Assembly (NCBI GenBank): GCA_023014485.1
Contig: JAJOZX010000196.1
Location: 800,001 to 864,000, forward strand
DNA from: Bathynomus jamesi
Taxonomy: Eukaryota; Arthropoda; Malacostraca; Isopoda; Cirolanidae
Reading direction: 5' to 3'
Length of the DNA: 64,000 nt
Both the position numbers and the translations under genes were made by a program. Positions within the stretch are counted from its first letter, which is position 1. Each line of letters starts with the position of its first letter. Positions 22,633-35,487 of the stretch are shown piece by piece. Under the pieces are notes generated by a model. It saw only the letters and a list, made by a program, of their open reading frames with translations, was not told the DNA's origin and made no database searches.

Positions 22633-22943
22633 CAGTGCCGCCGAGAGGGTGGGGGAGCTGGGTTAAATCCCCGGGGCCCGGACTTCTAGGGGGCCCTGAA
22701 AGAGGGGGAATAAAATCTAAAAATATTAATAAAGCAATTGATTAAATAACAGAAAGGAAATATAATTAATGAACATACATTTTATAGAAATTATCATACT
22801 GTATGTTTTGAATAGTGACTTGGACATATAATCAGTTTGCTTGTTATGTACACAAAAAAACACTCATAATAAAATACTGAGTAAACAGGGGGGCCCATAT
22901 ACCAATCATTCCCCGGGGTCCGTGGCAGCTCTTGCTGGCCCTG
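22633..22943. mobile_element. hAT-like MITE with GC-rich core
   Basis: CAGTGCCGCCGAGAGGG at the left and CTCTTGCTGGCCCTG at the right are imperfect inverted ends of the CAGGGCCGGC-GAGAGG type used by hAT elements. It carries CCCCGGGGCCCGGACTTCTAG near the left and CCCCGGGGTCC near the right. It is set in (TA)n, so the TSD is unreadable. Confidence 0.7.
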
Positions 22944-23957
22944 TACATATATATATATATATATATTATTAAGACAATTCCGAATATTTTATGTAAAATC
23001 GAATTTAAATTCACGCTTTTTTCGGTGTTAAAATTTCACATTTTTATAAAGAATTTCACATAAAATTCAATAATTTCGGTTTTGTTTTCGGTTCTGTTTT
23101 TTGTTTTTGTTTTCGGTTTTGTTTTCGGTTTTGTTGGAAAAATTTCGAACACCAGTGTCGTGCATGAACACAGAATAAAGCGAAATAGATGTAGCGTGCC
23201 AAAATAATTTCCGGAACTTTGTTCCGGCCAGTTCCGGCTAAAATTAAACCATATATATATATATTAATATATTCACCATTACCTTCAAAATGTTGCACAC
23301 ACTAAATAGGAGGGGGGGGGTGACAACGTAACAATTAGAGAACAAGCAGACCTTCACTAAATAGCGCAATGATTTGACAACCATGCGGAAATTCCCTAAC
23401 CCCATTTGAGAATTTATTCAGCGTATAGATACCAATAGTGTTTCGAGCTGCCACGTTGCTATTGCAAACTTCTGAATTCACACTGCATCAGATTCTCGGA
23501 GATACTGGCATCGGTCCTTCACTTACAGCTTTAACGATCAACAGTCCCCCTGAGACTACCACAATCGTCTGACATTATCCGAAAGAGAGTAACGGAATAT
23601 TTAAATGTGTATGTGTGTAGGGGCCGGGGGGGGGTTAAAGTGTTTGCAACCTTTTTTTAACGCTGTAATAACTTGAGGGGTCTCTTACGGTTTTATAAAA
23701 TCCTTTTGAGATTAGTCTTAATAGAATAGCAACCTAAGATATATCGTAGTTGCTACAAATATTCTTAGCAAATTAACGTTTATTTTGCCTTATTTATTAC
23801 ATATGCAAACAAATAAACAAAGCTACGTTTATCATTGTTGTGCTTTAATGATTAAGTGTTTTAAGTGAAAATAATTTGTATAAAATTGATCATTTTGTTT
23901 ACGAAGATCAACAGTCTTTGAAGAAACTCTATTAATATGATGATCAGTAATATCCTT
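22944..23957. other. Gene-free stretch
   Basis: Low-complexity GTTTTCGG-type repeats at 23078-23135, short TA tracts, a poly-G near 23310 and another near 23625. No gene recognised. Confidence 0.4.
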
Positions 23958-24034
23958 ATACTACTACTACTACTACTGCTACTACTACTGCTACTACTAC
24001 TACTACTACTAATAATAATAATAATAATAATAAT
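23958..24034. repeat. (CTA)n/(ATA)n microsatellite
   Basis: Trinucleotide array changing from CTA/CTG to ATA. Confidence 0.95.
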
Positions 24035-24275
24035 ACTCAGTCAGGAGGGGACTAGAAACTGGCACAGTGGTCAGGTCAACAAATGCTGTCCATGCGCTAA
24101 CTCTAACTCCTGGATTTTATTACCAGCACCAGTGGGAGTCGAACCATAATCTCAGTGTTTTCACTTCGCTACGAGCGTTGAAGTACGTATGAAAGGTTAA
24201 AAATCAAACTCAAACAGAGAAAAATATATTTTACACAAAAAATATTAAATATTGTATGTGAAAAGTTACAAGAAC

Positions 24276-24320
24276 TTATCCCCGGGGGCCCGGACCTCTA
24301 GGAGGGGGCCCCGGGGATAA
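24276..24320. repeat. GC-rich 16-bp-stem palindrome
   Basis: TTATCCCCGGGGGCCC pairs with GGGCCCCGGGGATAA around GGACCTCTAGGAGG. The core matches the interior of the MITE at 22633-22943, so it is probably a fragment of that family. Confidence 0.7.
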
Positions 24321-25627
24321 CAAAACAAAACACATTATATTCTCTAATATTCAGAGACTGAAAGTATGAGATAAGAATGTCATAGAATGTAGTTTTTCGC
24401 AGATAATTATTAGAAATTTAGTCTTTGTAATCGCTGCTATACTCATTTTCCTATCTTTGAATTTTCAAAATGTACGAAATTATCTATGATTTTGGTCTGT
24501 ATTTCCTACAGACCGAGAAATATTACGTATATAAAATAATATCAAATATCAAGATATATCAAGACATATCAAGACATATCAACTAACATCTTTTGGAATG
24601 AGTAATAAAACTGTAAATGATATGACATAAAAAGTTTGTAAATTAAACTATGTAAAATATTCAAAGTTTTCTAACACACTACGTCATAAAATTTCTCAAA
24701 AAAAAAAAAAATCAAAAATTTTGGCAAAAGATCATGAATAAAGATTGGCATAAATCTGAAAAGAATTTTTAACAACCGGTTTTTTTTACAGAAACAATAA
24801 CAGAGTAAAAGAATAAAAAAAACAATTCTAAAATAATACTACAACTGTTTTGAATTGTGCAACATTTTTATAAATAATATAAAAATAAGGAAAAAAAATA
24901 TTTGAGGCGAGTGTAGTATATCCCAAATGTATACATTCTGTAAAGAGTTGTCAGACACTATAGAAAAAAGGTTCGTGACATTTTTAAAATGTTGTTGATA
25001 GCATATTACAACATATTACAATTACAATATTTGAAAATATTGTAGTTTCAGAAAAATGTCTGCCTTAAAACAAATTTCTGAAAAAACAAAAAATTACTAA
25101 TTGGTAATATCCTGTATTTCTTTGGATATTTTATTAATTTTGGTGGCAGCAATAAAAATTTTCAGAACAAAAATCTTCTCATTACTGATTAACTTTTTCT
25201 ATGAGCAGTTCCATGCTACTGTAAACACAGCAATGAAAAGCCAATTTTGTCTTTTAGTGATATTTTATGCTTAATTCTATTAGAAAACGCTTCAAGGATT
25301 GTGAAGTAACCTTCCTTAGAAATGGCCATTATTTCTTTGCAAATACCGGCTTTGATAGTAATGGCGTGAATTCAACAATTACAAAATGGAAAAAAGTATC
25401 TTCAGATCGTGGCATTTTACATTACTTAGATAAAAATCTAATTAATACAAATGCCCTTTTTTAAAAGTAAACTGATGCACGTTGCATATTCAGGTGGTGC
25501 TTTTAGTGGCGTTTTAGTTGCCAAACATGGAAAAAAGTTGATTTGAAGTTATAATTTTCGTAGTTTTTATGTTTTTGTTCACTTCACAATAAAGAATTAT
25601 CTTCAAATTTCTTTTCATAAAAATATA
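24321..25627. other. Gene-free stretch
   Basis: AT-rich; no ORF with a recognisable product. Confidence 0.4.
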
Positions 25628-25690
25628 TTAACCCTAGAAGGCCAGTGTGGGACCGCACACATAGAGACTAGTGTCAGGTCTACGTAATTG
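25628..25690. mobile_element. piggyBac-like terminus, solitary
   Basis: TTAA followed by CCCTAGAAGGCCAGTGTGGG matches the inverse of the right end of the element at 39460-39674. No opposite terminus was found nearby. Confidence 0.5.
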
Positions 25691-26686
25691 CATAATGAAA
25701 ATTACATTTATAGGTCAAAATAAACAACTTGTTGCTCCTAACCAATAATAAAAAATAACTTCCGTACAATAAAAGACATCGTTTTCAGATAAACAAATGT
25801 ACTTTTATGATAATAGGTCACATTGGCTTTCTGTGGTTAATGTCTTGGGTTTAAGGACTCACATCATCAAACAAGCTAAGCTTATGTTTTGCGGACAAAA
25901 TCTATCAATCATTCAAGTTTTTCTCGTATCAGAATCAGGTAACGTCAATCACAGTCATTTTTGTTCATCCTCAAGAGAGACGATAGAATTTCTGACCAAA
26001 AGTTTCTATATTTTAATCCGCAGCCCCGAGAGTTTGCCAAAGTACAGTCCAAAGTTGGATCACAGATATTCTAGTTATGGAACTGCAAGAAATTAAAAAA
26101 AGGTAAAAAAAGTATCTGAATGTAAATCAGTCACTGTAGAACTGCGATTTAATTGTCTTTTTTTTTTAATTTTACGTACTAGGAGATCTCCTAAGACTGA
26201 GCATAATGAATAAAGTCTTGAAATTGAAACAACATCATTGCATTAAAATAACAAGAATTTTGAAGCTTGTATAATAAGAGACTCAGACATAAAAACTGAA
26301 AAGATGTAATTTAAGAAATACAGAATATCTGAATAGTTTTTTATGTTTTAGAAACGGAGAATAATAAAATTTTAAATCATATTTTTCGTAGCAGTGTGAA
26401 TGAGAAAAAATGTTAAGATAAAAAATATTTACGAAGGGAGAAAACTATTAAAAATGTCGATAAAAAGTTTTGAAAGCGCAACAAATTTACTGCAACAAAT
26501 AAAACTATTTCTGGGAAATTTTATTTTAAAATGAGTAAATGAGAATAAATGAATAAATGATAAGTAAACTGTGAATGAATGAAATCATGAATGGCACAGC
26601 AATAAATACTATTAATATATAAGTGGCTAAATATGCGTAATTAGTGAATCATTAGAGTAAGTGTTCGAATTAATGACTGAAATATA
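25691..26686. other. Gene-free stretch
   Basis: No gene recognised. The 99-codon frame at 25797-26096 has no visible motif. Confidence 0.4.
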
Positions 26687-27222
26687 CAGTAATCCCTCCC
26701 TTTACGGAAGGGTTACATTCCGTAAAATCTTTCCATAAAGCGGATTTCCGTATATGGAATCCGATTTTCCCATAGAATCCCATTATATATTTCGTGATAT
26801 GTTCATACGAAACAAAAGCTTAACTCTACGACGTAACACATACACATAATGACGCAACAAACTTCATTAAAGTACTCTGTACATATTACTGTATATTATA
26901 TTTATATAGTACTTAATAATAAAGTGAGAAAAAAGTAAGAATAAAGGTGTCTGACTATCAATGGAGACGTGTGAGGCGGCGAGAGGGTGGGAGGAAAGAC
27001 GGGAGAGAAGATTGTGGAGAGCACGAGCCGCTAGTACGAGCCACTGCCTGTGTAAAATTAGAATAGATTAGATATTTTAGTGACCTAGTTAGTGATTTTT
27101 TAAACTCAAATTTCCGTTATAACGAATTTTACTTCCGTTATACTGAATTTTATTATCTTATTAATCATTTCCGTTAAAGCGAAATTCCGTAAATTGAATT
27201 TCCGTAAAGCGAGGGATTACTG
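26687..27222. mobile_element. Tigger/pogo-type MITE
   Basis: TA|CAGTAATCCCTCCCTTTACGG and the complement CCGTAAAGCGAGGGATTACTG|TA form terminal inverted repeats of more than 22 bp. Inside the right end the motif TTCCGTAAA-CGAA is repeated several times. No transposase. Length 536 bp. Confidence 0.9.
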
Positions 27223-27447
27223 TATTTGCGTTGTTGACTTCAAAAGAAGGAAAATTATTTTTAAAAATATCAGTTTCATTAATTTGAGAGTCTAATAAGT
27301 GAATAAAACTTTTGAGTAAGATCAAACAGGTAATAATGCATTCAAAACTGATTCAAAAGCTAGTTTTTTTTATACCGTAAAAGATAAAATGATCAAAGCT
27401 CCGTTATAAAGAATATTTGTACTGTATAAATTTCCATATAAATAGTT

Positions 27448-27637
27448 TAGATATTATTATCTACCTATTAATCTATCTATTAATCTATGTTGGTTGGTTT
27501 GCTCATTGTATCAGTTGCTCGGAGACACTAGCACCGGACCTATCATTTTATCTATCTATGAATCTACTATCTATCTATTAATCTATCTATTAATCTATTA
27601 TCTATCTATTAATCTATCTATTATCTATTTATTAATA
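27448..27637. repeat. (TCTA)n/(TCTATTAA)n microsatellite
   Basis: Tetranucleotide-based array interrupted by about 60 bp of unique sequence (27487-27548). Confidence 0.9.
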
Positions 27638-29093
27638 TCTCTGGAGAATTTTTCAATTCGAGAGCTGGTCATTGAAGATTTGAGGACGGGAGAATATGTA
27701 ACTATATGACTTATCGTTTATCTTAATATTTATAAAAACAAACGTGTAATTAAGATTTATTTATTTATAGGTTAAAGCATGTCTGCTGCTTTAATTTGGT
27801 GGTACAGTACATCAAAGATCTTAGGTATAAATTTTAATTGATATTCCCTCCCTTCCTACGTCATCTATAGTGCCGACAGTGCCAAATATAATGTAGAAAG
27901 TGGAGAAGAGGGAAGGCACTGCTCATTCTTATATTTATTTATGTATTTTTATGTAGGAATGAGCGTGTCTCTGAAGGCCGTTTGAACTCGGTCAATACGG
28001 AATTATAAAAAGTCGGATTCGTGACATAACATCATTTCTCAACTAATTGTTAGTTATTGTTTAGTTTTTGAAAATTTCAGTATCTTCCCATAGATTTTTT
28101 CTTCAGCGAGTTTTTTTTTTTTTCTGCGGCGTGTACATTGTACATTTTACTTTATTTAGGTATAGCATATTTTGCATAATACGTACTTCTCCAACGTATA
28201 TTATTACTATTATTATTATTATTATTATTATTATTACTGTTTTGCTTCAAATTTTCATCAGACATTGCATACTTCCACAAATTCTGCACGATTCTGATAC
28301 TCACCAGACAAAGGATTAAAACTCTTATAATGAAGAGCTTAATTTGTTTGTCCAGCATCATGAAGGCTGGGTTTGCTTTTGTCATCTATTTCCAACATCA
28401 TCATTTTCATTGTGTTCTTCCATCAAAATTGATTATTTTCTGAATCAGGAATGAAAAGGTTCCTTTTTTTGTGTAAATCACTATCATTGAAAACCATTAT
28501 TACTGTTAAAAAAAACCTATGACAGCTGAAAATGAGTGACTTTTTGAATAATATGTAGTAAATACGTATGCTAAATCTATTTACTTTTTATAATGTATAT
28601 GAATACATCCTGATCTCAATAATAGCCCATATTTTGAAGATGACGACTGTTGGTACTTGTGCAGTGTTTGGATGACTTCCGTTATGTTTGTTGGAAATTT
28701 TTTCCAGCGTGAAATGTCCTTTCTAAATGCTTGAGGTTTATTACTAGCGCATGAACTTAACAATTACGGGGATTAGTGAAACTAAATATAAATTTCAAAA
28801 TGATCCTAAAAGTAAAGTATCGAAAAGGTTTTAAAAAAAGGCTAAACATTCAAAACGTTAAAATCAAATCTGACTATCGTTTAAATCCAAGAAGTAAACG
28901 AGGCTCAGCGAATGACTACAATCTTCGCATCAGACTAAGCTTAAATTGGAAAACGGGGGAAAATGAGAATGTTTTCACTGCAAAATAGGTCACAACTAAA
29001 GTGATCTGAGGATTTTACAAATGTAGGCCTCTCCCAAGAAACGATGAAGAAAAGGAAGTCCCCAACTTCAACACCTTAAGACTGTTAAAGAGT
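27638..29093. other. Gene-free stretch
   Basis: An (ATT)n tract at 28199-28236. Otherwise no gene or repeat seen. Confidence 0.4.
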
Positions 29094-29117
29094 GGGGGGG
29101 GGGGGGGGGGGGGGGGG
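29094..29117. repeat. Poly-G run of 24
   Basis: Uninterrupted G homopolymer. The true length is likely uncertain in any assembly. Confidence 0.95.
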
Positions 29118-30547
29118 ACATACAGTTTACTTTAGTAGGTCAAAATTGATTGTTTGGTCCCGAACCAAGACCAAATAAAACATCTGTTGGGTCGAATCAA
29201 CATGATGCTAAAAAATGTTTTATCTCTCCTGACTCAAGTGAGTCCCTGAACAGCATAAATCATCTACCGTGCATCCAGTCCACGGAGGAATAATTACAAA
29301 TAAAGGTTGGTGCCTCTGCAACATTCAGCACAAATACTATATCTGTACTTAAGGAATGTCTGGTGACTTGTTTTCTTAGCCTTGAAAGCATTTTTGTAAT
29401 AATGACTATATTAAATAATTTGTTGGAGAAGTGTCCTGAAAACAACCACTTTCCTTCACTTATAAACAACTGTTTAGTGACTATATAGTATTAATAAATT
29501 TAATGACTCAGTGGTACTAAATAACTACTACAAAAAAAAATTCCGAACTTCAATTTAAATTCCCTAAGCGTACCTAAGACCTATGATTATTTACTAGCTT
29601 TTCCACAAGTTTCTAAGGCAAAATTTAGTGCTAAGCCTCACCAAAACCCGGTTAAACAATACTATAAACAGTTTGTGTATATAGAAAATTACAATGCACA
29701 TCATTCTGGAAAGAATCATCAGGTCGATATGGTATTTCTGTTTATCCAAATACTGTAACACTTCCGAAACCACTGAAGTATATTCTTAACATAATACAAA
29801 ACACTGAAAACCCTATTGCTAAAATAAAAGAAAATGATAACACATATTCGCTCCATGCAGTATATAGACCACTAAACTCTAATCTAAACAGCTTCCGTAC
29901 TCATTTAAATAACAAAATATACAGTATACCTTGAAAATCGAATAGCATAGTAACTTTAATATCAATTTGAAAAATGAGGCAAATCCCTCGCCAGCCCCGA
30001 GGCAGTTTTTGAATTTAATAAATTAATTTTATCTCATATTGTTACCAAGCCTACTCGTGTCTTTAACTATGGTGACTGAATAACAGCATCTAGAACTGAT
30101 AAATACTCGTAAACAGCAATGCCTTGTTAATTTTGGAGTTATAACTGCGGCAATTAAGGATCACAACTTTACTTACATTATATACAATAATATTACACAA
30201 CCAACTAAAAAAACAACAACTGAATATTTTCCGGGATTAACGGATGAAACTTTATATTAAGTTTGATTAAGTTTGATTAAGTTCATATGTTTGATTAAGT
30301 TCCATAACTTTCACTTATTTCATAAGCTTAAGTTTTTCTATGACTCCATCTTTTATATGTTTAATTGTTGTTGGTTTCCTTTAAAGAAGAAAACAGTTTC
30401 TCTTAAAAGCATGATCAAATTCAAGGATAACTCTTAAATTGTGATTGCAAATGCTAGATAAAATTCCGAAAAAAAAGCTTTACACTTTATAGAAATAAAT
30501 TAATGAAAACTGCAAAATATAATTACTTTAATAGCAAATTTCCTATT

Positions 30548-30775
30548 TTTTTTTTTTGCAGGAAGGAAGTGCCAAGGGCGAATGCCCGCAAAAGCCCTCC
30601 CCAATAGAAGAGGAAGGAAGCCAAAATTAAAGTCCAGGGTTTTCGAGCTGTCTGGACACTGCGTTTGAAAGATTGGAGGTCATAGACAGGGGGAAAGATG
30701 AATTGAGGAAGAATGTTCCAGAGTTGACCGGTTGAGTAGATGAAAGATTGAAAATACCGATTAACCTTTAATTGC
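30548..30775 (-). pseudogene. Jockey-like LINE 3' end inserted in another LINE
   Basis: The poly-T at 30548-30559 is the tail of a minus-strand insertion. GGAAGTGCCAAGGGCGAATG...CGATTAACC matches the complement of 1225-1445. It separates SKF from NCKN in the surrounding LINE. Confidence 0.85.
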
Positions 30776-31018
30776 AAAAATGTGAAAAACACTTGGACAT
30801 TTATAAACACCGTTATTAAAAATCTAATTCAGAAAACTTCAGTTAAAAACCTAAATGTTAATAACATAATTATTGACGATATTTCAACAACTAAGCCCCT
30901 TAAATAATCACTTTACGTCCATAGTTGATAAACTACGATCACACTTACAAAATTGTGAAAAATCACTATTAGAAAACACTCAGTCCATCCCACTGATAAT
31001 GCCTATAATAGTCTTATC

Positions 31019-31206
31019 CAGGCCCTCTCAGAGGTCCAGAGAGGCCCGTGCCACTTCCAGCTTTTGAGGTCCATAGCTAAACCCAATTATTATCTTCATT
31101 GCAAAACATTATATTCAAACCTGAAAGTTTCTAAATTTGAGGCCCCCCTTAAGCTTGAGGCCCAAGCCAGATGGTCCTCCTAGCCCCCCCTCTCTGATAG
31201 GCCCTG
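31019..31206. mobile_element. hAT MITE, TSD GTCTTAYC
   Basis: CAGGCCCTCTCAGAGG and CTCTGATAGGCCCTG are inverted ends. The flanks GTCTTATC and GTCTTACC are an 8-bp TSD with one mismatch. It sits within the RT linker of the LINE. Confidence 0.85.
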
Positions 31207-31348
31207 GTCTTACCAATAACAAAGTTTGTTAAATATTCATAATTTTAGTTAAAATTATTAACTTAAATATTCCCAAAGCTATATTTCCATCAATGTTAAA
31301 AATGAATTGTGTAGAACCTCTGTTTAAGGAAGATGATCCTGGATTATA

Positions 31349-31590
31349 CAGGAGGTTGACAAAAATAAATAGACACCTTCAGTTTGTCTAGTTGTCTATT
31401 TGATAATAAAAGTCAATAAGTAATAACAGTTTTACTGAATCAATATATTTAGAAGCGTGTTGGCTTCCCCTTTGTTTTAATGGAAAGATGAAACACGTTC
31501 TGGCATTCCATTGATGAGCTTTGATATTTATTTGTTCCTAAGTATCATAAAAATCCATCGTGGTGTCTAGTTATTTTTGTCAACCCTTTG
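31349..31590. mobile_element. Tc1-type MITE, ~31-bp TIRs
   Basis: CAGGAGGTTGACAAAAATAA and TTATTTTTGTCAACCCTTTG are inverted ends extending to GACACC/GGTGTC, within TA. The interior keeps a fragment resembling transposase coding sequence on the minus strand, so it is an internal-deletion derivative. Confidence 0.88.
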
Positions 31591-31901
31591 TATAATCGTA
31601 GCGACGAATAATAGATCAATGCATTGATCATTTTTATTTAGTAAAAAGAGAATAAAAAAAGCATGATCTCCATTTTTATGGAGTAAGATTTCTTATGTGC
31701 GGAGAGACACTGATATTCTAATCAACAAACTACTCGTATATTACTACGGCTTCAGAGGTGCTATCAATGATTGGTTTAAGAATTATTTATTCCATAGCTC
31801 TTAATCAATTCGTAGCATCAAATAAGGTGTATTTTACTGAACTGAAACATAAAACATGGTGACTTCAGAGCACAGACTTGTGTCTAATTTTATTCTTAAT
31901 A

Positions 31902-32631
31902 CACGGTGGCGCAAAATTCGCGCACTGTAAGAATTTTCAGTGTTGACTAGAATATATATTTTTTCTTTTAGGTAGGGGATGGCTGCGAAATTAACAATAG
32001 ACGAGAGGGTGAGCTTCGTTTTAATGTATGGATTACCAAGTACTACAAATCGATCAATCGCTGCAGAATTTAATAGAAAACACCGGAGAGACCTCCAATT
32101 GATGAGGCAGCCGTTGGAGAGTAATTAATCAGTTTAAAGAAACGGGAAGTGTTCATGACCGCCCGCGTAGCCGTAGGCCGAGAACTTCAATAAACGAAAC
32201 AACAACAATGGTATTAGGTCATCTATTACAAAGTCCAAGAAAGTCGACGAGAAAGCTTTCTCAGGAGACAAGAGTCGACAGGAGATCCTTTCAGCAAATT
32301 CTAAAGAAAGATCATTTCCATCCCTACAAAGTCCAACTTGTTCAGGACCTGCACGGTGATACCACAGACCGTAGAAAGGAGTTTTGCGAATGGTTCTTAC
32401 AACAACTGAACCTCATGTTCATTGACGAGGCGATATTTCACCTCAACGGAAATGTCAATAGACATTATGCACGCTATTGGGCCAACGACAACCCACATTG
32501 CATGGAAGCGACTCACGTGCAACATGATCCACGGGTTTACATCGATTCGAAAAGTGTATCCAGGTTGATGGCCAGCAATTCGAACATGTACTTTAATTTG
32601 TCCTTTAGCGCGCGACTTTTGCGCCACTCTG
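31902..32631 (+). mobile_element. Mariner-like element with internal deletion
   Basis: TIRs CACGGTGGCGCAAAATTCGC and GCGCGACTTTTGCGCCACTC, TA target. Plus-strand ORF: MAAKLTIDERVSFVLMYGLP (31981), FKETGSVHDRPRSRRPRTS (GRP-type linker) and LMFIDEAIFHLNG with the first catalytic Asp (~32425). After WANDNPHCM it jumps almost directly to the 3' end, so the second and third catalytic residues are deleted. There is a frame break near 32100. It inserted at the FLIY-ING junction of the LINE's RT. Confidence 0.85.
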
Positions 32632-33150
32632 TATATAAATGGCCTTTCACCATCTTCATATATTCGAGGGAGAGTCCAATAAAAACGTTAACAAGCTAAG
32701 GGAGTCTCACTATAAGCATTCTCACCAAATTTATTGATCACACCTCCTACTCAACTTCATATTTGCAGATGACAACAGTGTCTTTTCTTGCAAAGCTGTA
32801 ATACAGTAAAAGGCACATTTAGGAATAAATCCGCTAAAATTATGGACTGATTGACTTAGAATAACTTTTAAAAAATGACGATAAAATCTAATTATTTTTA
32901 GTAACAAGCAAAATGTCTATTTCGATGGACTGATGTTGGATCGCTTTCCTTAAAAAGATAATGAACCAGTGAAATTTGTTAAGTAATACTTGATAAGAAT
33001 TTGCAGTGGAAGACCAGAAAAAAAGATTTGTAGGGGCGTTGTAATAATATTTAAATTTAACTATCCACTTCCCAAACATATTTCATAAAGTCTGTACCAC
33101 ACCTTCGTTCTTCCTTATTTCATGTCTACACGGGTGTATGAGGAAACCAC

Positions 33151-33512
33151 ACCGATAACTCCTTAAACACTATCTCTTTATTATTTATAAACGTGCAATT
33201 AAAATATAAACTCACGCAGATTTCGTTGTTCATACGAATGTATTCTTTAACGAATTAAAACTATTAAAATTCAAAAAATATTTTGTAACTTCAAAATATT
33301 CACTCGTATCACATTAGGAAGAGAAATAGATAAGTTTTCCCTCAAGTTAGATTATCTCTTTCTCTCTCTCTGTCTCTATATCTTTAAAACTAGTGTACAT
33401 AACTTCACTACTTTGCATTATCTAATAAGATTTACCAAATAACTCCATTCTGCTTATAAAGCATAAAATTTGCTTGTTAATGGCAGTTCTATGCTATATA
33501 AGTATGTAAGTA
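33151..33512. other. Gene-free stretch
   Basis: Short TC-rich run at 33356-33372. Nothing else recognised. Confidence 0.4.
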
Positions 33513-34884
33513 AGGGGTTCCAAAAAACCTTAGCCCCCCCATTTGCAGCTTACATGTTTACTTATATCGAAATAGTTTTTAGTGATTATAAAAATATATA
33601 AAATTCTTTATTTATTGCAGGTATTAAAATTACTCTAGCTGATAAAGTGATAATATAATGGCTTCTCAATTAATTGGTGATTCGGAGAGGCAACGTGTGA
33701 TAGATCGCATACGAGCAATAACATTTCGGGAAGCTCGTGATGCTGGAGCCACCTTTATAACACGTTCATGGGTTGCCAAAAAGTTGCGAAGAAGTGAGGA
33801 CTTCGTCAAAAGAAATTGGAATAAAACTTTGGATGAATGTGAAATGGATACAACCAAATCTGGGCGCCCAAATTTGCCACTCTCTCAGGAAACAAGACAT
33901 CATTGAAAGCGGTACGCGTAAGCGGAAAAACAGCTGTACTAAACTTTCTAGAGAGATCGAAGTGTTGAGAGGAAAGATCGTTAGTGGTGAGATCATTCGA
34001 CTGTACCGTCATAGGCAAGGTTTAAAGCCTTGGCATGAACTTCCAAAGCCAAGAAAAACTCAACTTAACATCGATGACAGAATGTGGTTTACCCATTATC
34101 TTGAAGATTGGGATGTGGATGATTTCATGCATTTAGCTGTTTCCGATGAATTTTTTGTTTACGTAACACGTCGGCCTAACTACCAAAATCATCGAGTGTG
34201 GGCCACAACACCAGATGAAATCGATGACAATGAACATTATCGCGAATTATTAAAAAGTCCAGACTGTGTTGGTGTGTTTGTTTTGTTCACTGCAAAGAAG
34301 CTCATGTGGGTGCTGAAGCCAAATTGTCAGAGTTGGGATGGACAGTATTTTCGTGATATTATTCTATCCCAGCATGTCATTCCTTTTCTAAGAAACCCAA
34401 ACAATGTTATGGATGATGTCGATCAGGTCACACTTCTGCACGACAAGGCCCCCTGCTTTAAGGCATTAGCCACTCAACAGTTGTTGCGGAACCATGAGAT
34501 CGATTTCTTTGGAAATGAAGAATGGCCAAGAAATTCTCCTGACCTGAACGTCTGTGAACACATTGGATCAGTTATAAAGGACAAGGTTAAATGTCTCTCG
34601 TTTCAAGAACCTGCAGCAAATCGATTTTCGAAGGATACAATGACGCAACACATTGAAACTGTTTTAGCAAATTTGCTTAACGATCAAGATCTATTCACGT
34701 CACTTTTGGCAAGCTACCCAAAGCGAATTCAGGCTGTCTTGGAAGCCAATGGCGGAAACACCAAGTTTTAATTGTTTCTAATTAAATGCAGGATTAAATT
34801 CTCTTTTGTAAGGTATGTTTAGTTTTACTGTACCTCTAATGGTTTAGGCCATGGGCGGGGGGGCTAAGGGTTATTGGAGCCCCG
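33513..34884 (+). mobile_element. Tc1/mariner element, DD37E type, copy B
   Basis: 1372 bp between TA dinucleotides, with TIRs AGGGGTTCCAAAAAACCTTAG and CTAAGGGTTATTGGAGCCCCG. Close to copy A (18358-19895) throughout, which suggests a recent common burst. Confidence 0.9.
33658..34771 (+). pseudogene. Mariner-like transposase (DD37E), copy B, one frameshift
   Basis: ATG 33658 opens MASQLIGDSERQRV, continues through the HTH (SWVAKKLRRSEDFVKRNWNK) and breaks at LSQETRHH (33906). The second frame resumes and runs to TAA at 34771. The catalytic triad is visible: Asp in LAVSDEFFVY (~34145), Asp in TLLHDKAPCF (~34440) and Glu in SPDLNVCEHIG (~34560). The last two are 37 residues apart, hence DD37E. 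The total length near 370 aa fits the superfamily. The frameshift lies in a different place from that of copy A. Of the two copies this one is closest to functional. Confidence 0.92.
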
Positions 34885-34962
34885 TATATGAAGGTATTAC
34901 TCTCCTATTTATCTGAACGTATATTGGGCATATGGGCATGCGGGTGTGTATTTATGTGTATG

Positions 34963-34965
<3 letters not shown>

Positions 34966-35009
<44 letters not shown>

Positions 35010-35060
35010 ATCTGTATGTATGTATGTGTATATATACAGTATATATGTGTATGTCACATG
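34966..35060. repeat. (GT)n with TA-rich flanks
   Basis: GT dinucleotides at about 34972-35006, degenerate GTAT repeats after. A (GTT)n tract follows at 35143-35183 and (ATT)n at 35332-35360. Confidence 0.9.
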
Positions 35061-35361
35061 TACGTGTATGTATGTATGCTTCCTGTAGCAACTGATGTGT
35101 ATGATCAGCATGTATAAATACAAACTGTAATACTGATATTACTGTTGTTGTTTTTGTTGTTGTTGTCGTTGTTGTTGTTGTTACTATTGCTTTATATTGT
35201 TTATTCTACTACACTACGTATGCTAAGGAGTGCATTAACTGTCGCATTATCATATATATATATATATGTTAGTATATGCTATTTTTTGTACGCCTATTGT
35301 ATGCCTATACATGTAACAAAGAACAACAAAATTATTATTATTATTATTATTATTATTATTT

Positions 35362-35487
35362 TGCTCACAAAGTTACGGTACCTAATTTTGCTGGATTAAG
35401 ATTATGGAATGATGTAAGCTTCGGTATAAAAAATATTATTAGCGTAACTTCATTTAAATATGAATTGAAGTCCCTTTTGATAAGGGA
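35362..35487 (+). pseudogene. LINE C-terminal remnant
   Basis: GLRLWNDVSFGIKNIISVTS followed by FKYELKSLLIRD resembles the closing GPxLWNSLP...FKxxLK box of LINE ORF2. It is joined directly to the piggyBac-like frame. Tentative. Confidence 0.35.

Larger units (their letters stand above)
29640..33150 (+). pseudogene. LINE ORF2 (EN + RT) split by four insertions
   Basis: Endonuclease pieces WKESSGRYGISVYPN (~29710), LHAVYRPLNSNLNSF (~29850), VTKPTRVFNYGD (~30040) and IKDHNFTYIIYNN (~30150, the SDH-type box) come first. Next are TAKYNYFNSKF and NVKNTWTFINTVIKN on either side of an inserted LINE tail, NNHFTSIVDKLRSHLQN (~30910), IPKAIFPSMLKMNCVEPLFK (~31270-31325), LLVYYYGFRGAINDWF (~31720-31770), the catalytic FADDNSVFS (~32760) and LYHTFVLPYFMSTRVY (~33090). 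Order and motifs fit a CR1/Jockey-type ORF2. Insertions at 30548, 31019, 31349 and 31902 interrupt it without changing the order. Confidence 0.78.

Noticed and set aside
24040..24150. tRNA-derived SINE (GGCACAGTGGTCAGG and a GTCGAACC box)
   Set aside because: The A-box-like and B-box-like motifs lie on opposite strands, and no tail or TSD was found.
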